This document shows, piece after piece, positions 44,873 to 52,913 of a stretch of 64,000 nt of DNA (within the stretch, counting starts at the first letter, position 1; each line of letters begins with the position of its first letter). Source of the DNA: UBA2336 sp049306095. Its GTDB lineage: Bacteria > Bacteroidota > Bacteroidia > Cytophagales > Cyclobacteriaceae. The DNA is taken from the NCBI GenBank assembly GCA_049306095.1, contig JBAQPU010000058.1:1-64000 (forward strand), given 5' to 3'. Both the position numbers and the translations under genes were made by a program. The notes below the pieces were generated by a model that was not told the origin of the DNA, did not search any database, and was given only the letters and a program-made list of their open reading frames with translations.

Positions 44873-46560
44873 AACCCCACAGCCGTATCATCTCCACGTA
44901 AGCGATCAGCTCCTGCTTCAAGTTTACCGCTTTTTAATTTCAGAATAGCATCAACACGGCCAAAACTTCCTGACCGTATTACTTTGTGCCCGAGAGAAAT
45001 GAGTTCAATGCTGTCCCGGTTTTGAAGTGCCCCGCGTTCGGTGAAGATTGTATCTGGCAACCACTGCGCATGTGTTCGTTTTGCATCGACTGCCTCCTGC
45101 ATACCCATGCCGTGATCCACCACGTTAAGGATCACCTGAAAAACGGCTGTAATTATTCGCGATCCTCCGGGTGATCCAACCACCATAAATAGTCGATTGT
45201 CCTTTTCAACGATAGTAGGGGTCATTGAACTCAGCATGGTTTTGCCCGGCTGTATTTCATTTGCTTTTCCACCGGTAACACCATACAAATTCGGTACGCC
45301 TGGCTTCATACTGAAGTCATCCATTTCGTCATTTAAAAAAAAGCCCGAGCCGGCCACGACTACGCGTGAGCCAAACCAATCGTTGATGGTGGTGGTAACC
45401 GCTACCGCATTTCCGGCAGGATCAACAATAGAAATATGGGTAGTTTCAGTTGGTTCATATCCGGCAATTGAACCATTTTTGATCTGAGCACTAGGGGTGG
45501 CTTTAGCGGGATCAAAGGTTTTCATTCTTTGTCGAATGTAACGTTCATCAATAAGTTTTTGAACTGGAACGGTAAAGAAATCAGGATCACCTAAGTAGCC
45601 TGCGCGGTCGGCATACACTCTTCGTTCGGCTTCGGTGAGCAGGTGAATAGTTTTGGCATTGTTGTGACCCCAACTCCTGATCGGATATGGCTCTACACTT
45701 TTGAGCAACTGACTGAGCGCAACACCACCGCTGGAAGGTGGCGGCATGGAAATAATTTTATACTCCTTGTAGTAACTTATTACAGGGTTAAGCCACCGCG
45801 ATTTGTAATTTTTTAAATCATCAAGCGTAATAATGCCATTGCCACGCTTTATTTCTGCAATAATATCATCGGCTGTTTTGCCTTCGTAAAATCCTTTTCT
45901 GCCCTCATCGCGAATTCGCTCCAGGGTGTGCCCCAGGTCAATCCATTGAATGGTGTCATTTTCTTTCCATGTTTTAATCAGGTATTCCGGAAGAATTGAA
46001 TTGTATTTTTTCAGATCCTCCTGAATGTCGTTCAGATTTTCAGAGGCTCTTTTTGTAAGCGGATAACCTTTCAACGCCAGGTCAATGGCCGGCTGCACTA
46101 AATCTTTCCAGGGAAGTGCTCCGTACTTTTCATGCATCGTAACCATGCCATCAACCGATCCGGGAACACCCGATGCCAGGTGGCCATAGGTACTTAAACC
46201 ATCTCTCACATTCCCGGCTGAATCCAGGTACATATCTCTGAACGCTGCGCCCGGTGCTTTTTCTCTGTAATCAAGCGCTGTGGCATTTCCGTTGGCATCA
46301 CGCATCAGCATAAAGCCTCCGCCTCCAATATTGCCGGCTTCGGGAAACACAACCGCCAGCGCCAACTGAACCGCCACTGCTGCATCTACAGCGTTGCCTC
46401 CCTTGCGCATGATCTCAACGCCAACCTGAGAGGCCAGCGGATGTGCCGATACCACCATGGCGGAGTCGGCAAGAAGACCGGTGTACGATTCCGGCTTACT
46501 TTTTTCAGTACAGGAAACGGCAATAATAACAGGTAAAAGCAGGGTAAGGCGCTTCATCAT
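44869..46560 (-). CDS. ggt: Gamma-glutamyltransferase
   Basis: Cleaves gamma-glutamyl bonds, for example of glutathione. The 563-residue precursor has a signal peptide with lipobox-like AVSC near residue 16 and the Ntn-hydrolase features. The autoprocessing site lies before T373 in TETTHISIVDPAGNAVAVTTTIN, and the nucleophile-loop GSGFFLNDEMDDF and SSMTPTIV follow. It is probably a lipid-anchored periplasmic enzyme. MM at the start (46560 or 46557) is undecided. It is divergent from the TetR gene. Confidence 0.93.
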   Translation of the reverse strand: MMKRLTLLLPVIIAVSCTEKSKPESYTGLLADSAMVVSAHPLASQVGVEIMRKGGNAVDAAVAVQLALAVVFPEAGNIGGGGFMLMRDANGNATALDYREKAPGAAFRDMYLDSAGNVRDGLSTYGHLASGVPGSVDGMVTMHEKYGALPWKDLVQPAIDLALKGYPLTKRASENLNDIQEDLKKYNSILPEYLIKTWKENDTIQWIDLGHTLERIRDEGRKGFYEGKTADDIIAEIKRGNGIITLDDLKNYKSRWLNPVISYYKEYKIISMPPPSSGGVALSQLLKSVEPYPIRSWGHNNAKTIHLLTEAERRVYADRAGYLGDPDFFTVPVQKLIDERYIRQRMKTFDPAKATPSAQIKNGSIAGYEPTETTHISIVDPAGNAVAVTTTINDWFGSRVVVAGSGFFLNDEMDDFSMKPGVPNLYGVTGGKANEIQPGKTMLSSMTPTIVEKDNRLFMVVGSPGGSRIITAVFQVILNVVDHGMGMQEAVDAKRTHAQWLPDTIFTERGALQNRDSIELISLGHKVIRSGSFGRVDAILKLKSGKLEAGADRLRGDDTAVGF

Positions 46561-46606
46561 GTTTGGATTGGTTTAATTACAGGAAAAGTATTAATTAAAA
46601 GCAAAC
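46561..46606. promoter_or_regulatory. Nested inverted repeats between ggt and tetR: possible operator
   Basis: TTTAATTAC (46572-46580) and GTATTAATTAAA (46588-46599) are imperfect inverse complements, flanked by GTTTG (46561-46565) and CAAAC (46602-46606). It spans almost the whole 60-bp gap, so a TetR dimer bound here could control both divergent genes (inference). Confidence 0.45.
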
Positions 46607-46620
46607 TTGGGTAAAGTATC

Positions 46621-47247
46621 ATGAACCTTCGTAAAGAAAAAGCAGCCCGGCTGAAAATTCAAATTCTTGAAACAACGTTAAAGCTGATCGGTAAAAAACC
46701 TTTTGAAGATTTGTTTGTCGATGACCTTTGCGCGAAAGTTAAGATTAGCAAGGTTACTTTTTTTAAATATTTTCCACAGAAGGAAGATATTCTGCTTTAC
46801 TACTTTAGAATATGGTGCCTCGAGCGCGCCATTGAGATCAAATTAAAACCCCGTGAAGGCTTGCAGGGAATTTATTACTTAGCAGACAAACTTAGCGAGG
46901 AGTGTGAGAATCATCCCGGGCTAATGCTGAGCCTGATCGGCTACCTCACCGACCTGAAACGCCCCCCCAAGCCATTTACCGTACGCCCCGAAGAAAAGAA
47001 GCTGTTGTTTCCCGATCGGGAGGAAATCCATACAGTGGAAATCCTTTCACTCGACCAAATGCTGGAAAAGTTTACACTGGAGGCTATTTTTAAAAAAGAA
47101 ATTACCAAAACCAGTAGCACGCGCGAGGTTACCAACCTCTTTCTAACGGTACTGTTGGGGTCTGTCGTTACAGCCCACATCAACCAGATCAGCCCGGTAA
47201 AGTTTTTCTTCCGCAAGAACATTGATTTATTGATGCGTGGGCTTTAA
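46621..47247 (+). CDS. TetR-family transcriptional regulator
   Basis: The 208-residue protein has an N-terminal TetR helix-turn-helix (LKIQILETTLKLIGKKPFEDLFVDDLCAKVKISKVTFFKYFPQKEDIL, about 10-55) and a helical ligand-binding C-terminus. It is divergent from ggt and 72 bp ahead of a beta-barrel gene. The likely operator lies just upstream. The ligand is unknown. Confidence 0.85.
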   Translation: MNLRKEKAARLKIQILETTLKLIGKKPFEDLFVDDLCAKVKISKVTFFKYFPQKEDILLYYFRIWCLERAIEIKLKPREGLQGIYYLADKLSEECENHPGLMLSLIGYLTDLKRPPKPFTVRPEEKKLLFPDREEIHTVEILSLDQMLEKFTLEAIFKKEITKTSSTREVTNLFLTVLLGSVVTAHINQISPVKFFFRKNIDLLMRGL

Positions 47248-47319
47248 TAGTCTGACGGCTACTTGCTTAAGAGCTTAAAAATCACTTACTTTTACTTAGT
47301 AAACCCTAAACCCCTCATT

Positions 47320-48132
47320 ATGAAAAGGAATATCGCTTTAGTCTCGTTTTTATTTCTCTTTACTGCCCTTCACGCTCAGGATGAAGGAACGGCTGTTGCG
47401 CAAGAAAGATTTGCACGTGATATTTCCGTTTATGTAACGGGTGGCCCGTCATTAACACTGGGAAAAAATATTGGTGACTATAAAAACGGTATCAATTTTG
47501 AAATCGGTTTAAACAAACGATCGAATAAAGTGCTTTCATACGGTGGAAGCGTTTCCTATGTAAAATTTAAGTACGACCCGTCTGTAACAGAAGATATAGG
47601 CGGTAGTGCTTTTGTGCAGGATAATGGAGGAGGGTATTGGGAGGGATATGTAATTAACTTAACCGGTGGAGATTTAAGCCTGATTTCGGTGGCTGGTAAT
47701 ATTCGGCTAGACATTATCCCATACAATGATAATTTAAAATTTGCCTTTTATGGTTTTGCCAAACCATTTGTTTCCTTTTCTAAGCGAACGGATGTGTACG
47801 GTGTATCAGATTATTATGAATCTTTTGACGATGGTGTAACGTGGGATCTTACAGAATCAGGGATCGATTGGGGGCCCGATGATTACGATGTATTGAAGGA
47901 GGAGTCTAAAGTTACAGGTGGAATTTTTGTTGGCCCAGGAATAGAAGTAATGCCAAGTAAAGCCGTAAGTTTCTTTGCGCAGGTAGCCATTGGATATACT
48001 TTTCCTGTTTCCATTGTGAGTACTGAATCTTATGATTCAACTCTGGATGACTACTTTGATGATGAATTTCCAATGGTAACGGAGGGATTTCCTTCTATAA
48101 ACTTTCAGTTTGGAGTTTCTTTTAATTTCTAA
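47320..48132 (+). CDS. Outer-membrane beta-barrel protein
   Basis: The 270-residue protein has a signal peptide (MKRNIALVSFLFLFTALHAQ) and then alternating beta-strands (FARDISVYVTGGPSLTLGKN, GINFEIGLNKRSNKVLSYGGSV, LKFAFYGFAKPFVSF, INFQFGVSFNF) ending in an aromatic residue, as in outer-membrane barrels. The ATG at 47320 is chosen for the signal peptide over one at 47263. A TetR gene upstream on the same strand may regulate it. Confidence 0.75.
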   Translation: MKRNIALVSFLFLFTALHAQDEGTAVAQERFARDISVYVTGGPSLTLGKNIGDYKNGINFEIGLNKRSNKVLSYGGSVSYVKFKYDPSVTEDIGGSAFVQDNGGGYWEGYVINLTGGDLSLISVAGNIRLDIIPYNDNLKFAFYGFAKPFVSFSKRTDVYGVSDYYESFDDGVTWDLTESGIDWGPDDYDVLKEESKVTGGIFVGPGIEVMPSKAVSFFAQVAIGYTFPVSIVSTESYDSTLDDYFDDEFPMVTEGFPSINFQFGVSFNF

Positions 48133-48153
48133 AATGATTCGTTAAACGCAGGT

Positions 48154-49719
48154 ATGCGCCTCTGCATTTTTCTTTTTCTGTTTTTTTTGAAGATGTCTTT
48201 ATTCGGGCAATTCCGTCTGTACGAAGAAGGCATCAAGAAGTATGACGAAAAGGATTATTATGCCGCCATCGAATTGTTCTCCGATTTCCTGACAAAACCA
48301 CTGCACGACAAAAAATTTGATGCCGATGCTTATTATTGGCGTGGCCTCGCAGCCTTCAAATTAAAGGACTATGCAGCGGCAACAGAAGACCTGAAGCAAA
48401 GCCTGTCGCTAAATCACCCGAACAGCGGAAATATTCATTGGTTTCTGGCGAAAAGTCTGGCGCAACAAAATCAGTACAACGAAGCTTCCGTTGAGTATGG
48501 AAATGCACTGCGCATATTAGGTTCTGATAAAAAGAAACAATCGCAAATTCTTGCGGAGAGGGCCCAGGTTTATGTAAGCATGGAGAACACAGCAGCAGCC
48601 CAGCAGGATTTACAAATTGCTTCTTCCTTGGATCCCGGCAATCAAAAGCTTACGGATGCCCTGAATGAACTAAATACTGCAAAGTCAAGGAGCACCGGTG
48701 CACCGCCTGCTTTAGCAAAAGGAACTGAAAAGAAAACAGAGACGAAAACCATTCCACCGGTAACTCAACAGGTAACCAAAAAGGAAGAACCAACCACTAC
48801 TCAACCGGTAACGCAGAAGCAACAGGAGAAAAAACCCGAAAGTATTGTTCAAAAACAAGAAGAGCCTAAAGCCACCGAACAAAAGAAAGAAGAAAAGAAA
48901 ACTGAAGCAGTTGTTGCTAAGAATGACCCACCCACCGTTGCTCCCGTTGTTGTAGCACCTCAACAAGCTGCACCCGCAGAACCCAAGGAGCCAACCCTTT
49001 CCGAATTGTTTAAAGATGAAAAGCGATTTGCGCTGGTAATTGGTAATTCTGCCTATCCTAAAGAAATTGGTGTGCTGAAGAATCCCGCCAACGATGCTAC
49101 TGATTTTGCAGCTGCCATAAAAAATCTTGGTTTTGAGGTTACCCTTATAACCGATGCCAGCTACGGTAAAATACGGGCCGAGATGATGAAGTTTCGTGAT
49201 AAATTAAACTCCGGAGAGCGCGACAAAACTGTTGGGTTATTCTACTATGCCGGTCACGGACTTCAGCATGATGGAGAAAATTACATCGTACCGGTTGATG
49301 CGGAGTTGCAATACGAAGATGACATTAGTCGCTTTTGCTTTCCAATTCAAAAGATGGTACTAACCCAGATGGAAAACACCAACTCGCGCATGAACATTGT
49401 TGTGTTAGATGCCTGCCGCAATAATCCTTTCCCGGCCTTGCACAGAGGAATTGGTGAATCTCAGGGGCTTGGCGAAATGAAGAAGGCCCGGGGAGCATTT
49501 ATTGCGTATGCCACATCGCCTGGTTCGGTTGCTTCTGATGGAACAGGGCGAAATGGTTTATATACACAGGAGTTGATTAAGGCAATGGGCAAATCAAATA
49601 GAACCATCGAACAGGTATTTAAAGATGTGCGTGCCAACGTTCTCAGGCAGTCGGGCGATAAGCAAAACCCCTGGGAAAACTCCAATATTGTTGGCGACTT
49701 TTACTTTAAGCTGGATTAA
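48154..49719 (+). CDS. TPR-caspase (peptidase C14) family protein
   Basis: The 521-residue protein has a signal peptide (CIFLFLFFLKMSLFGQ), TPR-like helices (about 20-175: DAYYWRGLAAFKLKDYAAATEDL), a long Lys/Glu/Pro/Thr-rich linker (about 178-280) and a C-terminal caspase-fold domain (about 288-515). The catalytic dyad is visible: H368 in YYAGHG and C421 in VVLDACRNNPF. The substrate and role are unknown; metacaspase-like domains of this type in Bacteroidota are often envelope-associated. It converges with a small lipoprotein gene. Confidence 0.86.
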   Translation: MRLCIFLFLFFLKMSLFGQFRLYEEGIKKYDEKDYYAAIELFSDFLTKPLHDKKFDADAYYWRGLAAFKLKDYAAATEDLKQSLSLNHPNSGNIHWFLAKSLAQQNQYNEASVEYGNALRILGSDKKKQSQILAERAQVYVSMENTAAAQQDLQIASSLDPGNQKLTDALNELNTAKSRSTGAPPALAKGTEKKTETKTIPPVTQQVTKKEEPTTTQPVTQKQQEKKPESIVQKQEEPKATEQKKEEKKTEAVVAKNDPPTVAPVVVAPQQAAPAEPKEPTLSELFKDEKRFALVIGNSAYPKEIGVLKNPANDATDFAAAIKNLGFEVTLITDASYGKIRAEMMKFRDKLNSGERDKTVGLFYYAGHGLQHDGENYIVPVDAELQYEDDISRFCFPIQKMVLTQMENTNSRMNIVVLDACRNNPFPALHRGIGESQGLGEMKKARGAFIAYATSPGSVASDGTGRNGLYTQELIKAMGKSNRTIEQVFKDVRANVLRQSGDKQNPWENSNIVGDFYFKLD

Positions 49720-49727
49720 CCGCCCGG

Positions 49728-49934
49728 CTATCCCTTCATCTTCACTTTTTTAACGCCCTGTTTCTCAAACCTGAGCTTGATGCGGCCTATGTGCCACTTC
49801 TTCTTGTACACATGGTTCTTGTACCAAGTGTGATGATAACGGGGCTTCACGACTGTAGAGGTGCCTGCTGTACTCTTACTGCACGAAGGAAGAGTCAGGA
49901 GAATCAATAGGATAATGGCAAGACCTTTAATCAT
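49728..49934 (-). CDS. Small lipoprotein
   Basis: The 68-residue protein has a signal sequence and lipobox LPSC (Cys at about 18: MIKGLAIILLILLTLPSC), followed by a short, very basic, His/Tyr/Lys-rich tail. An upstream ATG at 50030 is rejected because it destroys the signal peptide and overlaps dps. It is divergent from dps and convergent with the caspase gene. No family is recognised. Confidence 0.65.
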   Translation of the reverse strand: MIKGLAIILLILLTLPSCSKSTAGTSTVVKPRYHHTWYKNHVYKKKWHIGRIKLRFEKQGVKKVKMKG

Positions 49935-49982
49935 GTGGATACAGTCGTCTAAAAATAGTACTTTTAACGAAAACAATGTGCG

Positions 49983-50462
49983 ATGGCAAAGACTAACCAA
50001 ATCGGGCTTCTTCCGAAAGAAACTCAGCAATTGGCTGATAACCTAAACGACCTGCTGGCAGATTATCAAGTATTTTATATGAACGCCAGGGGTTTCCATT
50101 GGAATATCAAGGGTGATAAGTTTTTTGAACTGCACCTGAAATTCGAAGAGTTGTATAACAATGCCTTACTGAAGATCGATGAGATTGCCGAGCGCATTCT
50201 TACGTTAGGTTTTACCCCGTTGCATAGTTATTCTGACTATATAAAAGCTTCGAAGATCAAAGAGCAGAAAAATGTTTCGGACGGTTACAAAGCGGTTGGG
50301 TTTGTGTTGGATGGTTTTAAAACACTCATTCTAAAGGAGCGTGAATTGCTGGTAATGTCCGATAGGGCAGGCGATGAAGGAACGAACGCACTGATGAGCG
50401 ATTACATTCGTGAGCAGGAAAAATTAGTTTGGATGTATTCGGCCTTTCTAAACAATAAGTAA
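49983..50462 (+). CDS. dps: Dps-family ferritin-like protein
   Basis: Forms a dodecamer that oxidises and stores iron and can shield DNA. The 159-residue protein has the four-helix bundle with the family signature FYMNARGFHWNIKGDKFFELHLKFEELYNNALLKIDEIAERI, carrying the intersubunit ferroxidase ligands. The short N-terminus (MAKTNQIGLLP) lacks a Lys-rich DNA-binding tail. It is divergent from the small lipoprotein gene; possible promoter elements lie between 49938 and 49982, but none is clear. Confidence 0.9.
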   Translation: MAKTNQIGLLPKETQQLADNLNDLLADYQVFYMNARGFHWNIKGDKFFELHLKFEELYNNALLKIDEIAERILTLGFTPLHSYSDYIKASKIKEQKNVSDGYKAVGFVLDGFKTLILKERELLVMSDRAGDEGTNALMSDYIREQEKLVWMYSAFLNNK

Positions 50463-50544
50463 GAAATAAAGTGCCGAAGTAGGATTCCATCCCATGATTC
50501 ACCTCGAGGTCGTTTTTGGTTTACATTAAAATATTTTGTCAAAT

Positions 50545-50575
50545 TTTGGAGAAAACCCTCATAGCACTATCTTTG
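50545..50575 (+). promoter_or_regulatory. Promoter of the tRNA-Asp array
   Basis: TTTG (50545-50548), exactly 19 bp, then TATCTTTG (50568-50575). It is the best -33/-7 match in the window and lies 28 bp before the first decoy unit, so both decoys are inside the precursor leader. Confidence 0.8.
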
Positions 50576-50602
50576 CGCTCCGTTTTACCACGGAAACATA
50601 TT

Positions 50603-50695
50603 GGTCTGGTAGTTCAGCTGGTTAGAATGCCTGTCCCGCCAAGGCGGGAAGGTCGCGGGGCAAGCGACAAGATTCTAAGAATTGAACAGTATTAA
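50603..50695 (+). pseudogene. tRNA-Asp decoy unit 1
   Basis: The first 31 bases match the intact tRNA-Asp (one T for C), ending inside the anticodon stem. The next 13 tRNA bases are replaced by the 16-nt palindrome TCCCGCCAAGGCGGGA (50634-50649). The variable and 5' T-arm AGGTCGCGGG resumes, then a second small hairpin (GTCGC/GCGAC) and a tail with AAGAATTGA. The 3' acceptor strand and the GTC anticodon are missing. Confidence 0.85.
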
Positions 50696-50789
50696 GGTCC
50701 GGTAGTTCAGCTGGTTAGAATGCCTGTCCCGCCAAGGCGGGAAGGTTCGCGGGGCAAGCGACAAAATTCTAAGAATTGAACAGTTTTAA
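50696..50789 (+). pseudogene. tRNA-Asp decoy unit 2
   Basis: A 94-bp tandem copy of unit 1 with about four differences. It has the same palindrome (50727-50742), one extra T before CGCGGGG, and two base changes in the tail. It abuts the intact tRNA-Asp without a gap, the same organisation as at tRNA-Met. Confidence 0.85.
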
Positions 50790-50863
50790 GGTCCGGTAGT
50801 TCAGCTGGTTAGAATGCCTGCCTGTCACGCAGGAGGTCGCGGGTTCGAGTCCCGTCCGGACCG
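50790..50863 (+). tRNA. tRNA-Asp (GTC)
   Basis: A complete cloverleaf of 74 nt: acceptor GGTCCGG/CCGGACC, D-arm, anticodon loop CTGTCAC with GTC, T-arm GCGGG TTCGAGT CCCGT, discriminator G. CCA is not encoded. It follows two decoy copies and precedes a terminator. Confidence 0.95.
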
Positions 50864-50870
50864 CTTAAAT

Positions 50871-50910
50871 AAAAGCCCTGTAAGTCAATCACTTATGGGG
50901 CTTTTGCTTT
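50871..50910 (+). terminator. Terminator of the tRNA-Asp array
   Basis: AAAAGCCC (50871-50878) pairs with GGGCTTTT (50898-50905), with further pairing inside (TGTAAGT with ACTTATG), ending in a T-rich stretch. Confidence 0.8.
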
Positions 50911-50953
50911 TGTGATTATTTCGCCTATTCATTCCGTATTTCCACAATCCTTC

Positions 50954-50961
50954 TAACTTTG
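50954..50961 (+). promoter_or_regulatory. -7 element of accA
   Basis: TAACTTTG, a full match to TAnnTTTG, 40 bp before the accA ATG. No convincing -33 TTTG is present. Confidence 0.5.
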
Positions 50962-51001
50962 TGCCTTTCCTGCAAAAGCAGAAATTATCTGAAACAGACC
51001 T

Positions 51002-51949
51002 ATGTTGTTGGAATTTGAAAAGCCTATCGCTGAGTTAGAAGCGAAACTGGAAGATATGAAACACCTCGCTGGCGATAGTGACGAAAAAGTGAATGATGCC
51101 ATTAAGGCCCTCGAAAAGAAGATAAAGGATTTAAAAAAAGAAACCTTCGAAAACCTAACCGGCTGGCAGCGGGTTCAAATCTCCCGCCACCCCGACAGGC
51201 CCTATACCCTGGATTACATTTACGAGATCACAACTGATTTTATTGAACTGCATGGCGATCGTACCGTTTCTGACGACAAAGCCATGGTAGGTGGTTTCGG
51301 TACCATTGAAGGCCAAACTTTTATGTTGATCGGCCAGCAAAAAGGAAGAAATACCAAGCAACGCCAAGTCAGGAATTTCGGGATGGCTAACCCGGAAGGT
51401 TACCGTAAAGCCTTGCGCCTGATGCGATTGGCTGAGAAATACAATAAGCCTATTGTAACACTCATTGACACACCGGGCGCTTTCCCAGGCCTTGAGGCGG
51501 AAGAGCGCGGGCAGGGCGAGGCTATTGCCCGCAACCTGAAGGAGATGTTTATGCTGAAAGTGCCGGTGATCTGTATTATTATCGGAGAAGGTGCATCGGG
51601 TGGGGCACTGGGCATTGCTATTGGTGATAGGGTGTTCATGCTGGAGAACACCTGGTATTCGGTTATTTCTCCTGAATCGTGCTCATCCATTTTGTGGAGA
51701 AGTTGGGATTACAAAGAACAAGCTGCCGAAGTTTTGAAACTTACCGGTAAAGATATGCTTCAGCTCAAGCTGATTGATGGCATTGTTAAAGAGCCGCTGG
51801 GTGGCGCTCATAACGATGTAAAATGGATGGCGGATGAAGTCAAAAAGAAAATTTTGTCAACGTATGATGAGTTAAAGCAAATAACGGCCGATCAACTTAT
51901 CCAGCAGCGCATCGATAAGTTTTGCTCCATGGGTGTGGTGAAGGAATAA
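51002..51949 (+). CDS. accA: Acetyl-CoA carboxylase carboxyltransferase subunit alpha
   Basis: With AccD it transfers the carboxyl group from biotin to acetyl-CoA, the committed step of fatty-acid synthesis. The 315-residue protein has the N-terminal helical part (LLEFEKPIAELEAKLEDM), GWQRVQISRHPDRPYTLDYI, the crotonase-fold core with GRNTKQRQVRNFGMANPEGYRKA and IIGEGASGGALGIAIGDRVFM, and the C-terminal helices. accD is not in the window. A terminator follows. Confidence 0.96.
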   Translation: MLLEFEKPIAELEAKLEDMKHLAGDSDEKVNDAIKALEKKIKDLKKETFENLTGWQRVQISRHPDRPYTLDYIYEITTDFIELHGDRTVSDDKAMVGGFGTIEGQTFMLIGQQKGRNTKQRQVRNFGMANPEGYRKALRLMRLAEKYNKPIVTLIDTPGAFPGLEAEERGQGEAIARNLKEMFMLKVPVICIIIGEGASGGALGIAIGDRVFMLENTWYSVISPESCSSILWRSWDYKEQAAEVLKLTGKDMLQLKLIDGIVKEPLGGAHNDVKWMADEVKKKILSTYDELKQITADQLIQQRIDKFCSMGVVKE

Positions 51950-51987
51950 TCAAAGTTCATATTTAAAGTTTAGTGTTTGATATTCAT

Positions 51988-52007
51988 GGGCTCTGCGGAG
52001 CCTTTTT
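51988..52007 (+). terminator. Terminator after accA
   Basis: GGCTC and GAGCC pair around TGCG (51989-52002), followed by TTTTT. Confidence 0.75.
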
Positions 52008-52008
52008 C

Positions 52009-52038
52009 TTTGGTATGCGGGTTACATCCTTAACTTTG
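52009..52038 (+). promoter_or_regulatory. Promoter of the MBL-patatin-hutU operon
   Basis: TTTG (52009-52012), an 18-bp spacer and TAACTTTG (52031-52038) match the Bacteroidota consensus. Its -7 box is also the first unit of a heptad repeat that runs to the start codon. Confidence 0.72.
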
Positions 52039-52066
52039 AACCGGAAACTTGAAACTTTGAACGAGA
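52032..52066 (+). repeat. Heptad repeat in the leader of the MBL hydrolase gene
   Basis: Five consecutive 7-bp units each begin with AAC: AACTTTG at 52032 and again at 52053, with diverged units at 52039, 52046 and 52060. They connect the -7 box directly to the ATG at 52068. A more degenerate run with a 7-bp step occurs just after accA (about 51955-51986). Confidence 0.7.
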
Positions 52067-52067
52067 A

Positions 52068-52904
52068 ATGAAACTTCATATAATCAACACAGGCTTCTTC
52101 AAACTTGACGGTGGCGCCATGTTTGGCGTTGTTCCAAAATCGATTTGGCAAAAAACTAATCCTGCCGATGACGCCAATATGTGTACATGGGCGTTGCGAT
52201 GCCTCCTGATCGAAGATGGAAACAAACTGATTCTGATTGATAACGGCATCGGTGATAAACAGGATGCTAAATTTTTTAGCCATTACTTTTTACATGGCGA
52301 TGATTCATTAATCAAATCCATTAACCAGGCCGGGTTCTCTGTAAACGATATTACCGATATGTTTTTGACCCATTTGCACTTCGACCACTGTGGCGGTGGG
52401 GTAATCAAAAATGGTGAAAAGTTTTCCATGACGTTCCCGAATGCGCAGTATTGGTCCAATGCCGATCATTGGAAATGGGCCACACAGCCCAATCCGCGTG
52501 AAAAGGCAAGCTTCTTAAAAGAGAATATCTTCCCTATGCAGGAAAGCGGGCAGTTAAAGTTTGTTGATGTTCAAGGTTCATCACCTTTTGAACAGTTTTC
52601 CATTCATTTTGTTTCGGGCCATACCGATAAAATGATGATCCCTAAGATCCGGTATAAGGGGAAAACCATCTGCTACATGGCCGATCTGTTGCCATCGGTG
52701 GGGCATATCCCGCTTCCGTATGTAATGGGGTATGATACACGACCGCTAATAACGCTCGAAGAGAAGGCTTTATTTCTGAATGAAGCTGCCGACAACAAGT
52801 ATGTGTTGTTTTTCGAGCATGACTCGGTACACGAATGCTGTACGGTTGCAAAAACGGAAAAAGGCGTGCGACTGGATAAGGCTTTTAATTTGAACGAGCT
52901 ATAA
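52068..52904 (+). CDS. MBL-fold metallo-hydrolase
   Basis: The 278-residue protein has the metallo-beta-lactamase zinc motif THLHFDHCGGG, with the later ligands in SGHTDKMMIP and YMADLLPSVGHIP. The substrate cannot be read from the motif; the fold includes lactonases, phosphodiesterases and thioesterases. It is the first gene of an operon with a patatin phospholipase 9 bp later. Its leader contains the heptad repeat. Confidence 0.83.
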   Translation: MKLHIINTGFFKLDGGAMFGVVPKSIWQKTNPADDANMCTWALRCLLIEDGNKLILIDNGIGDKQDAKFFSHYFLHGDDSLIKSINQAGFSVNDITDMFLTHLHFDHCGGGVIKNGEKFSMTFPNAQYWSNADHWKWATQPNPREKASFLKENIFPMQESGQLKFVDVQGSSPFEQFSIHFVSGHTDKMMIPKIRYKGKTICYMADLLPSVGHIPLPYVMGYDTRPLITLEEKALFLNEAADNKYVLFFEHDSVHECCTVAKTEKGVRLDKAFNLNEL

Positions 52905-52913
52905 TTTTCACTG

